A stretch of DNA of 64,000 nt. Source: an uncultured Bacteroidia bacterium. Lineage in GTDB: Bacteria; Bacteroidota; Bacteroidia; Bacteroidales; UBA932. The notes beneath the pieces were generated by a model. The model searched no databases and had not been told where the DNA came from. It saw only the letters and a list, made by a program, of their open reading frames with translations. Shown in pieces: positions 7,932 to 16,060 of the stretch (position 1 is its first letter; the number at the start of each line of letters is the position of its first letter). The stretch covers positions 35,332 through 99,331 of the forward strand of contig CACZMF010000007.1 in NCBI GenBank assembly GCA_902782225.1, in the 5' to 3' direction. Position numbers and translations under genes: made by a program.

Positions 7932-9944
7932 TCAGGCCTTCTCGCAGACGTAATCAAAGAAGGCCTGGATGTCCTTGCGGGAGCTGAAGCGGGCCATATA
8001 GGCTTGGTTGCCAAGGTCGTCGGAGAGGGCGTCGGGCACCCTGCTGCACATACAGATGCCGAGCGCAGGATCGACCGGCGACCAGGCGCCAGCGCCGTAG
8101 CGGGAGAGGATGTCCCCGTGGGAATGGGCATAGGTGTAGCAGTCCCTGCGGCTTGCGTAGGCGCAGTAGTACTGCTCTCCCGAAGATTTGCGGTTCTCCC
8201 CGAACGCCACCATATCAGCCCAGATCCGGAACACGTCGGTGGAGTGGGCATAGTTCATCATATCCGGGGTGTAGCCTCCCGGGGGACGCATATTGACTTC
8301 CAGTCCCACATAATCACCCTTCTTTCCGAGGCCTTCCCTGTCGCGGTCGAGCTGGAAGAACTCCAGGTGCACAAAACGCCCGGTGACCCCGAACGCGCGG
8401 ACGGTCTTGCGCCCGATCCTCGCAAGGGCTGCCGGGACGTCCTTGTTGGTCCAGTAGCAGGTGTCCAGATTATTGTGCACTATGTCCATGATCGGAGTCG
8501 GGAAGATGGTGTTGTTCTCGAAAACGGGCTTCCCGTCCAGGTTGTAGATGGCGTCGTAGCTGACCAGCAGGCCCGTGATGAATTCCTCGATCACGAAGCC
8601 GCCGTAGTTGGATTCGTGGGCCTTGAACCAATCCTGTAACTCTTTATCAGAATTGATTTTAGCTGTGCCGCCGGCGCCCACGCCGTTGTCGGGCTTGGCT
8701 ATGATGGGGAAGCCGGTCTTGCGGCTGAAAGCCTGCACGGCCTTCAGCCCTTCGGATGCCTTTATCTGCCGGGCGGTTGGCACGCCTCCGAGGGCGTAGA
8801 ACTTCTTCATCTCCGACTTGTTCTTGATTCCGGAGATGCGGTCGGTATGGAGGCCTGTCGTGACGTTGAAGTCGGTCCGCAGGCGGGCATCCTGCTCAAG
8901 CCAGTATTCATTGTTGGACTCTATCCAGTCGATGCGGCCGTAGCGGTGGGCGAACCAGGCCACGGCGCGGTAGACCTCATCGTAGTCTTCCAGGTTGCGC
9001 ACCTGGTAATAGTCGGTCAGCGAGCTGCGGAGCTCATCGGTGAGTTCTCCGTAGGGGGTGTCCGCAATGCCGAGCACGTTCACGCCGTCGGCCTTGAGGC
9101 CGGCGCAGAAGTGGCTGTAGGTCTGAGGGAAGTGGGGGGAAATAAATACAACGTTCATAAAGGTGTACACTTTGTTTTCACTGCAAATCTGACGAATCTG
9201 TCCGTTCGCTATCTCCCAGGCGGTGCCGTGGAGCGTGCTGCGGCCGTCCTTGACAAGGATGTAGCCGCCGTCGGGGAAGGTGTAGAACGAGTGGTTCAGG
9301 CTGTCGGGGAACACCACGTCCTCGAACAGGCGCCTGCCGTCAAGGACCACGTCCCTGACCTGGTGGTAGTGCGGGATGATGCGGATGTCGGTAAGGCCGA
9401 GGCCGGGAAGCCAGCGGCGGTACTGCGGATCCACCGCCTCTCCGGGCATCTCAGGATGGGAATACACCAGGCCGGCGCAGTTCATGCTGCCGGCGCTGCA
9501 CCCCATCACTAGCCCGTCGAAGCCCTGCAGGAGCTCTTTGAGGCCGATTTCATGGATGAAGCGATTCTGCGTGGGCACGTGTCCGCCGCAAAGCACCACC
9601 CAGTCGGCATTCCGTACCAGCTCCGCAGCCATGCCGCAGTTGCGCCGGTCGAGCATCGTGATCCGCGAAGGGGTGATACCTGAGTTGCGCACGCACCGGC
9701 TCATGCCCTCCAGCACGCTGTCGGTGAAGGCCTGGTCGTCCGGGGCGGCGCTCACCATCAGGATGACCGGCCGACATGGCTCAGGACGCTCAGCCGCACG
9801 GCCGTGGGCCCGGCACGCCGCCTCGCTTCTACGGGCCCGGCACACCGCCTCCAGCTCAGCCTTGACGGTGGCCAGGAAGCCATTGTCGGTCGTGAACCTG
9901 TCCTCGCCGTAGCGGGTGGGACTGCCTGTAAGGATTAGCGTCAT
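7932..9944 (-). CDS. S51 peptidase-like / ATP-grasp ligase fusion protein
   Basis: A 670-aa cytosolic protein of two parts in one open frame. Residues about 1-250 look like peptidase family S51 (dipeptidase E/cyanophycinase), with the nucleophile elbow GCSAGSMN and the HVPTQN segment. From about residue 260 (MNVVFISPHFPQTYSH) to the end is an ATP-grasp ligase, with the lysine-bearing IIAKPDNGVGAGGT, the acidic VIEEF motif and the late metal-binding motif GLEVNMRPPGGY. I recognise the second part as a stand-alone protein in other Bacteroidales; here no stop separates it from S51. The frame stays open up to 10328, but that part is repeat sequence; the ATG at 9944 follows a perfect -7 box by 8 nt. 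Substrate unknown; a ligase joined to a peptidase suggests amide-bond making and breaking. Confidence 0.85.
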   Translation of the reverse strand: MTLILTGSPTRYGEDRFTTDNGFLATVKAELEAVCRARRSEAACRAHGRAAERPEPCRPVILMVSAAPDDQAFTDSVLEGMSRCVRNSGITPSRITMLDRRNCGMAAELVRNADWVVLCGGHVPTQNRFIHEIGLKELLQGFDGLVMGCSAGSMNCAGLVYSHPEMPGEAVDPQYRRWLPGLGLTDIRIIPHYHQVRDVVLDGRRLFEDVVFPDSLNHSFYTFPDGGYILVKDGRSTLHGTAWEIANGQIRQICSENKVYTFMNVVFISPHFPQTYSHFCAGLKADGVNVLGIADTPYGELTDELRSSLTDYYQVRNLEDYDEVYRAVAWFAHRYGRIDWIESNNEYWLEQDARLRTDFNVTTGLHTDRISGIKNKSEMKKFYALGGVPTARQIKASEGLKAVQAFSRKTGFPIIAKPDNGVGAGGTAKINSDKELQDWFKAHESNYGGFVIEEFITGLLVSYDAIYNLDGKPVFENNTIFPTPIMDIVHNNLDTCYWTNKDVPAALARIGRKTVRAFGVTGRFVHLEFFQLDRDREGLGKKGDYVGLEVNMRPPGGYTPDMMNYAHSTDVFRIWADMVAFGENRKSSGEQYYCAYASRRDCYTYAHSHGDILSRYGAGAWSPVDPALGICMCSRVPDALSDDLGNQAYMARFSSRKDIQAFFDYVCEKA

Positions 9945-9952
9945 ACGGAGTG

Positions 9953-9960
9953 CAAAGATA
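9953..9960 (-). promoter_or_regulatory. -7 box of the S51/ATP-grasp gene
   Basis: Minus-strand TATCTTTG, perfect TAnnTTTG, 8 nt before the ATG. This spacing would give a leaderless or nearly leaderless mRNA. Confidence 0.6.
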
Positions 9961-9988
9961 GCAATAATCCAAGAAACATAGCCCGCAG

Positions 9989-10118
9989 CGTGCCAGGTCT
10001 GCTTGAATGTGGTAGGACCTGCTGCGAAAAGGGCCCAAAACGTAGCAGGTCCTGCCAGCGGATGGCAGACCTGGCACGGGGAAATGGCAGAATCGGTCCG
10101 AAATGCAGACCTGGCACG
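9989..10118. repeat. Nested REP-like palindrome
   Basis: Outer 14-bp arms CGTGCCAGGTCTGC (9989-10002) and GCAGACCTGGCACG (10065-10078), exact. Inner 10-bp arms AGGACCTGCT (10014-10023) and AGCAGGTCCT (10044-10053), exact, each preceded by GT so that both read GTAG. The outer right arm occurs again at 10105-10118. The element fills the 223-bp space between the S51 fusion and the TSCPD gene. Confidence 0.85.
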
Positions 10119-10167
10119 GTTATGTCTTTGGGGAGAAAGCCACTTCCCGGAAACCTGACGGAGATGG

Positions 10168-10470
10168 CTACTTCCCGGAGACCTGGCGGAGGATGCGGGC
10201 GAGCTGGTCGGAGCAGGAGGTGCCGCGGCCGGCGCAGTTGATGCCGGAGAGGCGCTCCAGGGCGAATTCCACGGGGGCATCCTCCAGAAGGGCGCCGAGC
10301 GCCTGCAGGTTGCCGTTGCAGCCGCCAAGGTAATGAAGGTTGTGGATACGGCCGTCTACGAGGTCGAAATCTATGAGTTTCGAGCACACCAGGGCACTCG
10401 GCGCCGCCGTGATGTGCCGCACACCGTTCTCGACGGTGTCCACCATAATCTTAAAGTCGTTTCCTTCCAT
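10168..10470 (-). CDS. TSCPD-domain protein (TIGR03905-like)
   Basis: A 100-aa protein. After a short start (MEGNDFKIMV) nearly the whole length is a TSCPD domain, the cysteine-rich module also found at the end of some ribonucleotide reductases; visible cysteines are in LVCSKL, GGCNGN, GINCAG and GTSCSD. Stand-alone versions are common in Firmicutes and Bacteroidota and have no settled function. The longer frame up to 10596 is rejected because it crosses a 27-bp inverted-repeat element; the ATG at 10470 fits the domain boundary. It lies downstream of aspS on the same strand, but the inverted repeat stands between them. Confidence 0.8.
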   Translation of the reverse strand: MEGNDFKIMVDTVENGVRHITAAPSALVCSKLIDFDLVDGRIHNLHYLGGCNGNLQALGALLEDAPVEFALERLSGINCAGRGTSCSDQLARILRQVSGK

Positions 10471-10482
10471 ATCGTCATTCCT

Positions 10483-10596
10483 TTGGCGGGCTCCATTGCC
10501 CCTGAAAACGTCGCTTCGCGACCCCTCCCTAAAGGGCACCCTCCCTCTTATGTTGCCGAGGGTGGCACAGTTTTCAGGGGCAATGGAGCCCGCCAA
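10483..10596. repeat. 114-bp element with 27-bp perfect inverted repeats
   Basis: Left arm 10483-10509 (begins TTGGCGGGCTCCATTGCC) and right arm 10570-10596 are exact reverse complements over 27 bp, enclosing 60 bp. It lies between the aspS stop (10600) and the TSCPD start (10470). It looks like a miniature inverted-repeat element; no transposase gene is attached. As RNA it would fold into a very stable hairpin that could also end aspS transcription, although no clear U tract follows. Confidence 0.85.
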
Positions 10597-10599
10597 TAA

Positions 10600-12366
10600 T
10601 TATTCTTTCACCGTAGAGGCGAGGAAGAGTTCTTCCATCTGGGCATCGTCGATCTTGGACGGGGAGTCGATCATGACGTCGCGGCCCTGGTTGTTCTTCG
10701 GGAAGGCGATGTAGTCACGGATGGTCTCCTGGCCGCCGAAGAGGGCGCAGACGCGGTCGAAGCCGAAGGCGAGGCCGCCGTGGGGCGGGGCGCCGAACTT
10801 GAAGGCGTTGATGATGAAACCGAACTTGTATTCCGCTTCCTCGGGGCCGATCCCGAGCACCTCGAACATCCTCTTCTGCATATCTGCATTGTGGATACGG
10901 ATGGAGCCGCCGCCGAGCTCGGTGCCGTTGAGCACGAAGTCGTAGGCGTTGGCGCACACGCGCTCCAGGTCCTCTTTCTTATCGGAATAGAACCACTTCT
11001 CATGCTCCGGCTTGGGGGCGGTGAAGGGATGGTGCATCGCATAGAAGCGGCCGTCCTCCTCGCTCCACTCGAGCAGCGGGAAGTCCACGATCCACAGGGG
11101 CGCGAACACCTTCGGATCCCTGAGTCCCAGACGGTTACCCATCTCGATACGGAGCACGCCGAGGCGCGTCTGCGTCTTGCGCTTCTCGCCGCACATGATG
11201 AGCAGCAAGTCACCGGTGGAAGCGCCGCACTCGGCAGCGACCTTCTGCAACTGGTCCGGAGTATAGAACTTATCGACGGAAGATTTGACCGAACCGTCGG
11301 CATTCATCTTCACATACACCAGTCCGGCTGCACCCACCTGCGGACGCTTCACCCATTCGGTGAGTTCGTCCAGCTGCTTGCGGGTGTATTCCGCAGCGCC
11401 CGGCACAGCGATGGCGCCCACGTAGGCGGCGCTGTCAAACACGCTGAAGCCGCATCCCTGCACCAGGGGCGTGACCTCGTGGATCTCCATCCCGAAGCGG
11501 ATATCGGGCTTGTCGGAGCCGTAGCGGTCCATGGCATCGTACCAGCTCATGCGGGGGAGCGGATTGGGAATGTCGACGCCGAGGGCGTTCTTGAACATCT
11601 GCCGCATCATGCCCTCGAAGGTGTTCAGCACATCCTCCTGCTCCACGAAGCTCATCTCGCAGTCGATCTGGGTGAACTCGGGCTGGCGGTCGGCGCGCAG
11701 GTCCTCGTCGCGGAAGCAGCGAACGATCTGGAAGTAGCGGTCGTAACCGGCAACCATCAGAAGCTGCTTGAAGGTCTGGGGACTCTGCGGCAGGGCGTAG
11801 AATGTGCCAGGATTCATGCGGGAAGGTACGACGAAGTCGCGCGCTCCCTCGGGAGTGGACTTGATGAGGTACGGGGTCTCGATCTCCATGAAGCCCTCTC
11901 CGTCCAGGTAGGTGCGGATTTCCTGCGCGAGGCGGTGCCTCAGGGCGAGCGCCCGCTGAAGGGGCGGACGGCGCAGGTCGAGGTAGCGGTATTTGGCACG
12001 AAGGTCCTCGCCGCCGTCGGAATCCTCCTCGATGGTGAACGGGGGGACGGATGAACGATTCAATATATTGATGTCCAGCACTTTGATTTCAATGTCACCG
12101 GTCGGGATACGGGGGTTCTTGCTCTCACGTTCGAGCACCTCTCCCTCCACCTGGAGCACGAACTCACGCCCGAGCGAAGAAGCGGTCTCCACCAGCTCCG
12201 GCGCGGCGTCGGCCTCCACCACCAGCTGCGTGATGCCGTAGCGGTCGCGCAGGTCAATGAATGTCATACCTCCGAGTTTGCGGGATTTCTGCACCCATCC
12301 CGCCAGGGTGACTTTCTTGCCTTTATCGGCTATGCGGAGCTCTCCGCAAGTGTGGGTTCTGTACAT
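10600..12366 (-). CDS. aspS: Aspartyl-tRNA synthetase
   Basis: Class II synthetase charging tRNA-Asp, 588 aa, the usual bacterial length. An OB-fold anticodon-binding domain comes first ([24 protein letters not shown]). The catalytic core has motif 2 ([18 protein letters not shown]), a GAD-type insertion in the middle, and motif 3 ([13 protein letters not shown]). It starts at the ATG at 12366, 21 nt after a perfect -7 box. Monocistronic or read through into the TSCPD gene. Whether it is discriminating (Asp only) or non-discriminating (Asp/Asn) cannot be decided from what I can see. Confidence 0.97.
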   Translation of the reverse strand: MYRTHTCGELRIADKGKKVTLAGWVQKSRKLGGMTFIDLRDRYGITQLVVEADAAPELVETASSLGREFVLQVEGEVLERESKNPRIPTGDIEIKVLDINILNRSSVPPFTIEEDSDGGEDLRAKYRYLDLRRPPLQRALALRHRLAQEIRTYLDGEGFMEIETPYLIKSTPEGARDFVVPSRMNPGTFYALPQSPQTFKQLLMVAGYDRYFQIVRCFRDEDLRADRQPEFTQIDCEMSFVEQEDVLNTFEGMMRQMFKNALGVDIPNPLPRMSWYDAMDRYGSDKPDIRFGMEIHEVTPLVQGCGFSVFDSAAYVGAIAVPGAAEYTRKQLDELTEWVKRPQVGAAGLVYVKMNADGSVKSSVDKFYTPDQLQKVAAECGASTGDLLLIMCGEKRKTQTRLGVLRIEMGNRLGLRDPKVFAPLWIVDFPLLEWSEEDGRFYAMHHPFTAPKPEHEKWFYSDKKEDLERVCANAYDFVLNGTELGGGSIRIHNADMQKRMFEVLGIGPEEAEYKFGFIINAFKFGAPPHGGLAFGFDRVCALFGGQETIRDYIAFPKNNQGRDVMIDSPSKIDDAQMEELFLASTVKE

Positions 12367-12387
12367 ATTCGTCTAAATTCCGAACTG

Positions 12388-12395
12388 CAAAGGTA
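12388..12395 (-). promoter_or_regulatory. -7 box of aspS
   Basis: Minus-strand TACCTTTG, perfect TAnnTTTG, 21 nt before the aspS ATG. No convincing -33 motif. Confidence 0.5.
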
Positions 12396-12477
12396 GTAAA
12401 AATTGCGGTATTATGTCTGCGTTTGTGCGTAAATGACTTGTTGGCCGTCATTTTAATAAATCTTTAATAGTTCGAAA

Positions 12478-15400
12478 ATGAAAAGAAAACGGGTAACCAT
12501 GGCGGCCACTATTCTGGCCATATTGCTATGCTCTTCTTTTTCCGCTTTTGCGCAGATGCCGAAAGTATCCCTGAACCTTCAGCAAGTGCCCGCAAGACAA
12601 TTGTTGAAGGCTATTGAGGAGATGTCAGACTACACCTTCGCCTATGTGGACTCGGAGCTCGATCTGGATAAAACAGTATCTGTCAAAGCAAACAACAAAG
12701 ACGTATCCGCCATCCTGGCGGAAGTCTGGCCCGGTGTCAAGGTTACGATGAACGGCAGGCAGCTTGTGTTGAATCTGCCCCCAAAGCAACAGGCGCAAAC
12801 CCGGAAGCAAAGCGAGGACGACAGCCCTTTCCGGCGAGTAACCGGCGTGGTGACTGATGATTCAGACCAGCCGGTTATCGGTGCCGTGGTGATGGTGAAT
12901 GGCACAAAGAATGCCGCATTGACCAGCGCCACGGGTTATTATGCCCTGGACGACGTCGACGGCCCTGCCACTATCACGGTCTCCTGCCTTGGCTACAAGT
13001 CAATGGAAGTCGCCATCTCCGAAAAGCAGTCGGAATGCAACATAAGGATAGAGCAGGAACTGATCGCCCTTGACGACGTCGTGGTGGTGGGATACGCCAC
13101 CATGAAAAAGCGGGACCTCGTGGGCTCCGTGGATGCCGTCGGCAGTGAGGTGGTGGGCAACCGCGCCAACTCCAACCTGCTGCGCTCCCTGCAAGGCGAG
13201 ATCCCCGGCCTGAACGTCACCATCAGCGACAGCAAGCCCTCACACGAAGGTTCCTACAATGTCAGAGGCGAGACCTCCGTCGGCGCCGGCGGTGATGCGC
13301 TGGTGCTGATCGACGGCGTGGAGGGAAGCCTCAGTTCCGTGAACCCGCAGGATGTGGAAAGCATCTCCGTGCTGAAAGACGCATCCTCCGCCGCGGTCTA
13401 TGGTGCCAGGGGCGCTTTCGGCGTGATACTCGTGACCACGAAAGCAGCGCAGAAAGGCCGCCCCGTCATCAACTACAGCGGCTCCTACAGCATCAACCGC
13501 AGAACAGTCATTCCCGACGGCATCACCGACCCCAATGAATGGCTGGACTGGTGGAAAGCAGCCTACACTGGCTACTACAACGCCTCCCGTACCCTCCTGA
13601 ACCACCTGGACTCCAAGGCCCCGTATTCGGAGAACATCTACAATGAAATCATAAGGCGCAAGAACGACCCGTCGCTTGCCAAAGTGGTGCGGTCCAACGA
13701 AGTGCCGGGATTCGGATATGTCTATCTCGACAGCCACGAATGGATGCAGGAGTTCTACAATGACTGGCACGGCTCCACGGAACACAACATCTCCGTGTCC
13801 GGCGGCAACGAGAACGCAGACTACTATGTGTCCGGCCGCTACTACGGTTCCGATGGCGTTTTCAGGATCGGCAACGAGAAATACAAAAAATTCAGTATGC
13901 GAGCCAAGGGCACCTTGAAGATTCGTCCCTGGCTGACCCTGACCAACAACACGAGCGTCAGCACCAATTTCTCCCACATTCCCCGCACCCAGTCGGGCCA
14001 GTCGCCTTACCGTTACATACAGCACTGCCTCCAGCCGATGACGCCCCTCAAGAACCCTGACGGCACCTGGACCCCCGCAGCGGGTATCTCCGGCTACGCC
14101 GCTTTCGTGGAGGGCAAAAACTACCTGGAGAATGACTACATCTACCTGCGCAACAAGGTAGGACTGGATGCCAGCATAATCCGGGACGTGCTCAAACTCC
14201 AGGCCGACTACTCCTACAACTACACCGGACGCACGAGGCTGCTGGTCCAGAACCCGGTATCCTATTCCAAGGAACCTGGCGTCATTCTTTATGAAAGCGA
14301 CAAGTACGGCGACGGCCTCACCCAGACCACCTACAGGACGGACTACCAGGCGGCGAACATCTATGCGACCTGGACCCCGAAATTAGGCGAAAAACATAGT
14401 CTCACGACCCTCGTGGGCTACAACGTCGAATGGCGCACCTACAAGACGACGACCGCTGAAAGGGTGGGATTCATTTCTGAGAAGCCCTCCTTCGCGCTAA
14501 TGGAAGGCGAAGCCAGCGTAACCTCAGGCGGCAATGAATGGTCCTACCTGGGAGCATTCTTCCGCGTCAACTATTCCTTCCTCGGACGCTTCCTGCTGGA
14601 AGTGAGCGGCCGCTATGACGGTTCATCCAAGTTCCCCATCAACAGCCGCTGGGGCTTCTTCCCTTCAGCATCATTCGGGTGGCGGCTCTCGGACGAGCCC
14701 TGGATGAAGTGGAGCCGCGGCGTGCTCGACAACGCCAAGATAAGGCTATCCGCCGGCTCGATGGGCAACGGCAACGTCGACCCTTATAAATACACGTCCA
14801 CGATGACCATCAAGAAGGCCGAGGACATAGTCATCGACGGTTCCCTGCCGTCCTACACGACCGTGGCCAGCCTGGTGCCCTCATCCCTGACCTGGGAGAC
14901 AGCATCCACCTATGACGCCGGTATCGACATAGATATGTTCAAGAACCGCTTCTCCGCCACCTTCGACTACTATATCCGCAATACGACCAATATGTACACC
15001 ACCGGCGTCACCCTGCCCCCGGTGTACGGTGCCTCCGCCCCGAAAGGAAACTACGCTGCGATGCAGACCAGGGGCTGGGAACTTTCACTCCAGTGGCGCG
15101 ACCAGTTCCAGATGGGCGGCAAGCCATTCAAGTACAGCATTAAAGGCACTCTCTGGGACAGCCGATCATTCATAACCAAGTACGACGGCAACGACGGCAA
15201 CTCGCTCGGAACAATTTCCAACATCATAGCCGGAGATCCCCAGTACTATGTGGGAATGGAACTCGGCGAACTCTGGGGTTACGAAGTGGAAGGCCTGTTC
15301 CGGGATTATGAAGACATCGCCACCCACGCCACACAGACCTTCCAGCAGTCTTCCGATAAAGTCACGAGGCCCGGACAGGTCAAGGTCGCAAACCTCAACG

Positions 15401-16056
15401 ATGACGACGTAATCGACTGTGGCAACCTGACGCTCGCAGACCACGGAGATATGAGGATCGTGGGCAACAAGTCCCCGAGATACCGCTACGGCATCAATAT
15501 GTCTGCAATGTGGAACGGAATCGGGCTCTCCGTATTCCTGCAGGGCGTGGGCAAGAGGGACTGGTATCCCGGCTCCGACGCCAGTTACTTCTGGGGCAAA
15601 TACGACAGGCCGTTCCTTTATTTCCTGCCGAAAATCCACGCTATGGACAGCCCTACGATGTGCCAGCTCTCCGAAGACGGCTCCGAATGCCTCAACCCCG
15701 ACACCGCCTACTGGCCGAGAATCACCAGCTATCAGTCCAGAGGCACGAACAGCAAGGACCTGCTGCTGGAAATTCCCAATACCAGATACATACAGAATGC
15801 AGCCTACCTGAGAGTCAAGAACATACAGATAGACTACAGTTTCAGTCAGAAAGTCTGCAATGCCATCGGCGTGTCAGGGCTCAAACTCTTCCTGAACGGT
15901 GAAAACCTGTTCACGATCACCCCTATGTGGAAATGGGCCCCGAACATCGACCCTGAAACCGCGGGAAGCGGAGACTCCGACTACAGCGACGTGATAGACG
16001 GAAACTCATACCCGATGATCAAGACCATCACACTCGGAATGAACCTTAAATTCTAA
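12478..16056 (+). CDS. SusC/RagA-family TonB-dependent transporter with STN domain
   Basis: Outer-membrane transporter of 1192 aa taking up oligomeric nutrients with its SusD partner. Order: signal peptide (to SAFAQ), STN/secretin-like domain (about 30-100), carboxypeptidase-like beta-sandwich (VTGVVTDDSDQPVIGAVV, about 120-200), plug with the SusC signature (DVVVVGYATMKKRDLVGSV) and SVLKDASSAAVYGARGA, then the beta-barrel ending in LNLKF-type residues. The STN domain is the part that contacts a FecR-type anti-sigma factor, which fits the sigma/FecR pair at 30802-32362. First gene of a long plus-strand operon. The substrate is not readable from sequence, but the downstream M14 and MBL enzymes hint at peptide- or phosphoester-containing material. 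Confidence 0.95.
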   Translation: MKRKRVTMAATILAILLCSSFSAFAQMPKVSLNLQQVPARQLLKAIEEMSDYTFAYVDSELDLDKTVSVKANNKDVSAILAEVWPGVKVTMNGRQLVLNLPPKQQAQTRKQSEDDSPFRRVTGVVTDDSDQPVIGAVVMVNGTKNAALTSATGYYALDDVDGPATITVSCLGYKSMEVAISEKQSECNIRIEQELIALDDVVVVGYATMKKRDLVGSVDAVGSEVVGNRANSNLLRSLQGEIPGLNVTISDSKPSHEGSYNVRGETSVGAGGDALVLIDGVEGSLSSVNPQDVESISVLKDASSAAVYGARGAFGVILVTTKAAQKGRPVINYSGSYSINRRTVIPDGITDPNEWLDWWKAAYTGYYNASRTLLNHLDSKAPYSENIYNEIIRRKNDPSLAKVVRSNEVPGFGYVYLDSHEWMQEFYNDWHGSTEHNISVSGGNENADYYVSGRYYGSDGVFRIGNEKYKKFSMRAKGTLKIRPWLTLTNNTSVSTNFSHIPRTQSGQSPYRYIQHCLQPMTPLKNPDGTWTPAAGISGYAAFVEGKNYLENDYIYLRNKVGLDASIIRDVLKLQADYSYNYTGRTRLLVQNPVSYSKEPGVILYESDKYGDGLTQTTYRTDYQAANIYATWTPKLGEKHSLTTLVGYNVEWRTYKTTTAERVGFISEKPSFALMEGEASVTSGGNEWSYLGAFFRVNYSFLGRFLLEVSGRYDGSSKFPINSRWGFFPSASFGWRLSDEPWMKWSRGVLDNAKIRLSAGSMGNGNVDPYKYTSTMTIKKAEDIVIDGSLPSYTTVASLVPSSLTWETASTYDAGIDIDMFKNRFSATFDYYIRNTTNMYTTGVTLPPVYGASAPKGNYAAMQTRGWELSLQWRDQFQMGGKPFKYSIKGTLWDSRSFITKYDGNDGNSLGTISNIIAGDPQYYVGMELGELWGYEVEGLFRDYEDIATHATQTFQQSSDKVTRPGQVKVANLNDDDVIDCGNLTLADHGDMRIVGNKSPRYRYGINMSAMWNGIGLSVFLQGVGKRDWYPGSDASYFWGKYDRPFLYFLPKIHAMDSPTMCQLSEDGSECLNPDTAYWPRITSYQSRGTNSKDLLLEIPNTRYIQNAAYLRVKNIQIDYSFSQKVCNAIGVSGLKLFLNGENLFTITPMWKWAPNIDPETAGSGDSDYSDVIDGNSYPMIKTITLGMNLKF

Positions 16057-16060
16057 TAAG

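Noticed and set aside
9945-10328. N-terminal extension of the S51/ATP-grasp gene to 10328
   Set aside because: The extension crosses the REP-like palindromes and the TSCPD gene and has no protein similarity; the ATG at 9944 has a promoter box directly upstream.
10471-10596. N-terminal extension of the TSCPD protein to 10596
   Set aside because: The extra codons come from the 27-bp inverted-repeat element, and the domain begins shortly after the ATG at 10470.
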